From positions 133,522-197,521 of the forward strand of contig JABARP010000012.1 in NCBI GenBank assembly GCA_019186825.1: a DNA stretch of 64,000 bases, in the 5' to 3' direction. Positions 62,562 to 64,000 of the stretch are shown piece after piece. The translations under genes and the position numbers were made by a program. The notes under the pieces are model-generated. The model saw only the letters and a list, made by a program, of their open reading frames with translations. It ran no database searches and was not told where the DNA came from. The stretch comes from Pyrinomonadaceae bacterium (lineage in GTDB: Bacteria > Acidobacteriota > Blastocatellia > Pyrinomonadales > Pyrinomonadaceae). The first letter of the stretch is position 1. Each line of letters opens with the position of its first letter.

Positions 62562-62842
62562 GCGATCAGCCGGGGCAAATTGCTGAACGAGTATTCGCGG
62601 CCGACTGCGTCGTCGCGCTCAGCGGCGTGAAAGGAATCGGGAAACAGTTCCCGGGGGAGGAAGACCCGGCTGGGATGGAGCGGGGCGCCAACTTTCTCAA
62701 TTTGCAGGGAACGCAGGGAGGCCGCTTCGATCACCAAACTTCGGCAACTGAAGCCGGGCGACTGCATAAGGTCTCATCAGTTGTCACGGGGTTCTTTAGA
62801 GATATGGATCGCAGCCTTGAGGAGATGAAGCCAAAGTACTAA
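62562..62842 (+). pseudogene. Decayed duplicate of the virB6 3' end
   Basis: The last 55 codons (MERGANFLNLQGTQGG..., VVTGFFRDMDRSLEEMKPKY) align with the end of virB6 (MERGANLLNFEGRTEA..., VVTGFFRDMDRRLEEMKPKY). Further upstream only fragments match, in another frame (AISRG at about 62562). There are substitutions and at least one frameshift, and no plausible start. It marks the far edge of the iron-uptake insertion. Confidence 0.8.
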
Positions 62843-63056
62843 TTTGTTATCAAGACTCTGCTCGGAAGTTGTGGACGGTCTGGGAGAGGCTTCGAATCTA
62901 CGCGGCCGCGTCGTCGACCATCCGCTCGAGACGAAAGGGAGTTTGAAGGGACGGCATTGTGTCGTGTCGTTCGACGCCGGATGCAAAAACTTGACAGCAC
63001 TAATAACGAAAGATTACATTTAAGGATTAGAATCGGGTAGGGTTCTAGCCGAACAG

Positions 63057-63455
63057 ATGCAAGGCATACTAAAACTGATTCGCAGAAAGATCGTCAGAAA
63101 ACGCGTCGCCGTTCTCTGGCTAGGTCTCGTCGCGATCGAGCTTTTTTGCCCGGCATTGTGCGAGATCGGCACCAACGCCGCCCCGCCACCACCAAACCAA
63201 TCGACGGTCTCAGTCACCATCCCCGCCGACGGGCGCGATGAGGACAGAACGGCTATATCGAATTGCGAGAACGACGGCGATCACGAAACGTCCGGCGATT
63301 GCAATGACGAGTGCCTCTGCCACGCGGTCGCGATCCCCAGCATCGCTACCGACGTCACATCGTCACCGATCGAAAGAAACACCATTCCGTTGAAGAACGG
63401 TTCGCCGATCTTCGACTCACTTCCCCCTCCATACCTGCCTCCTAAATTTTCTTAA
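63057..63455 (+). CDS. Small exported Cys-rich protein preceding efflux gene
   Basis: 132 residues. A basic start and hydrophobic core (VAVLWLGLVAIELFCPALC) are followed by a polar region with clustered Cys and His (NCENDGDHETSGDCNDECLCHAVAI) and a Pro-rich C-terminus (PPPYLPPKF). The cluster could bind a metal. It is followed by a TolC/CzcC-like gene, so a role at a metal-efflux system is likely. The exact family is unknown to me. Confidence 0.6.
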   Translation: MQGILKLIRRKIVRKRVAVLWLGLVAIELFCPALCEIGTNAAPPPPNQSTVSVTIPADGRDEDRTAISNCENDGDHETSGDCNDECLCHAVAIPSIATDVTSSPIERNTIPLKNGSPIFDSLPPPYLPPKFS

Positions 63456-63593
63456 TCGAACGGTACTGGATTGACCCGTGTTTAGGGCGATGAAACGCGC
63501 CTTGGCGGTCAATCCTTCGATCACGCTCGCCTCCGGCCCCACGTGCGTCCGCTGAAGCGAGCAAGCATCAGCTTTCGATCAGGAAGATTAACA

Positions 63594-64000
63594 ATGAATT
63601 TACAGAGAAAGGTCACCGCCGTTTGGGCCAGCCTTTGCTTGACGGTCTTTGGTTTCACAGCGGCAATCGGGCAGGAACCGACGCTGCTGGCCAGAAACGG
63701 GACAGCGAACCCGGACAGGAAAACTTCCGCTGCCTCGGCGAAACCGCTCGTCGAATCGGTGCTCCCGAACTACTACCACCCGCAGGACGGGACCTCCGTC
63801 GACGAGTTGATCAAGCGGGCGTTGGGCTCCAATCAGGAGATCATCGCGTCGCGGCTCGAGATCGACAAGGCGCGGGCGCGGCTGCAACAGGCTCGGTTGC
63901 GGCCGAACCCGACGCTCGAATTCGAGCAGGAATCGGGTCGCCTCGTGGGGAGTGGCGGGGACGGGCAATTCACCATTGGTGCCTCGCTGCCGATCGAGAT
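63594..64000 (+). CDS. TolC/CzcC-family outer-membrane efflux protein (partial)
   Basis: First 135 residues only; the gene leaves the window. A signal peptide (VWASLCLTVFGFTAAIGQ) is followed by a polar linker and the start of an outer-membrane efflux fold: SVDELIKRALGSNQEIIASRLEIDKARARLQQARLRPNPTLEFEQESG. This phrase is typical of CzcC-type outer-membrane factors of heavy-metal RND pumps. Ribosome binding site AGGAAG precedes the ATG. With the Cys/His-rich gene before it, this points to metal-resistance cargo continuing to the right. Confidence 0.8.
   Translation, partial: MNLQRKVTAVWASLCLTVFGFTAAIGQEPTLLARNGTANPDRKTSAASAKPLVESVLPNYYHPQDGTSVDELIKRALGSNQEIIASRLEIDKARARLQQARLRPNPTLEFEQESGRLVGSGGDGQFTIGASLPIE

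Overview
The window reads as bacterial chromosome (positions 1 to about 13,995) joined to a large integrative and conjugative element (about 13,996 to beyond 64,000). The gene families on the chromosomal side (winged-helix/TolB-like regulator, ScyD/E-like secreted propeller, large secreted protein with a carboxypeptidase-regulatory-like domain, TPR proteins) recall soil Acidobacteriota such as Blastocatellia. That placement is an inference from gene style, not from a marker gene.

Chromosomal part: a winged-helix regulator cut by the left edge, a secreted ScyD-like protein, malQ, a large secreted protein and a SurA-N-like protein in one minus-strand unit, a histidine kinase with an NtrC-type sigma-54 regulator, a TPR protein, an FNR-like oxidoreductase translationally coupled to an ArsR repressor, and rsmG.

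The element starts in the 3' part of a tRNA-Leu gene, beside a tyrosine integrase with tandem repeats just upstream. Its left half (15.6-32.3 kb) is a set of defence- or stress-like systems. These are an SMC-like ATPase with a CxxC hook (RloC/PrrC-like); a ubiquitin-like conjugation operon (Ub-like/E2-like fusion, JAB-E1 fusion, DUF6527) placed divergently from a CARF-containing RtcR and preceded by a good sigma-54 promoter; a sigma factor / membrane anti-sigma-like / S9 peptidase / small secreted protein / TPR-CHAT protease operon; and a Fic protein whose catalytic His is Gln. The RtcR-Ubl locus is my main candidate for a little-described system: the usual regulator of RNA repair appears to control protein conjugation.

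The middle and right (32.9-59.1 kb) hold the transfer machinery: two ssb genes around an unknown gene, an RNase HI-like protein, a candidate oriT between divergent small genes, a relaxase, VirD4, and a VirB1-6/8-10 type IV secretion system arranged as two divergent operons. VirB11 is not seen; a MoxR-like AAA ATPase lies in the cluster instead. virB9 is frameshifted.

The right end carries cargo. A TonB-dependent siderophore receptor with a Fur-like box and a PiuC-type hydroxylase sits between virB6 and a decayed duplicate of the virB6 3' end. It is followed by a Cys-rich secreted protein and the start of a TolC/CzcC-like efflux protein cut by the right edge.
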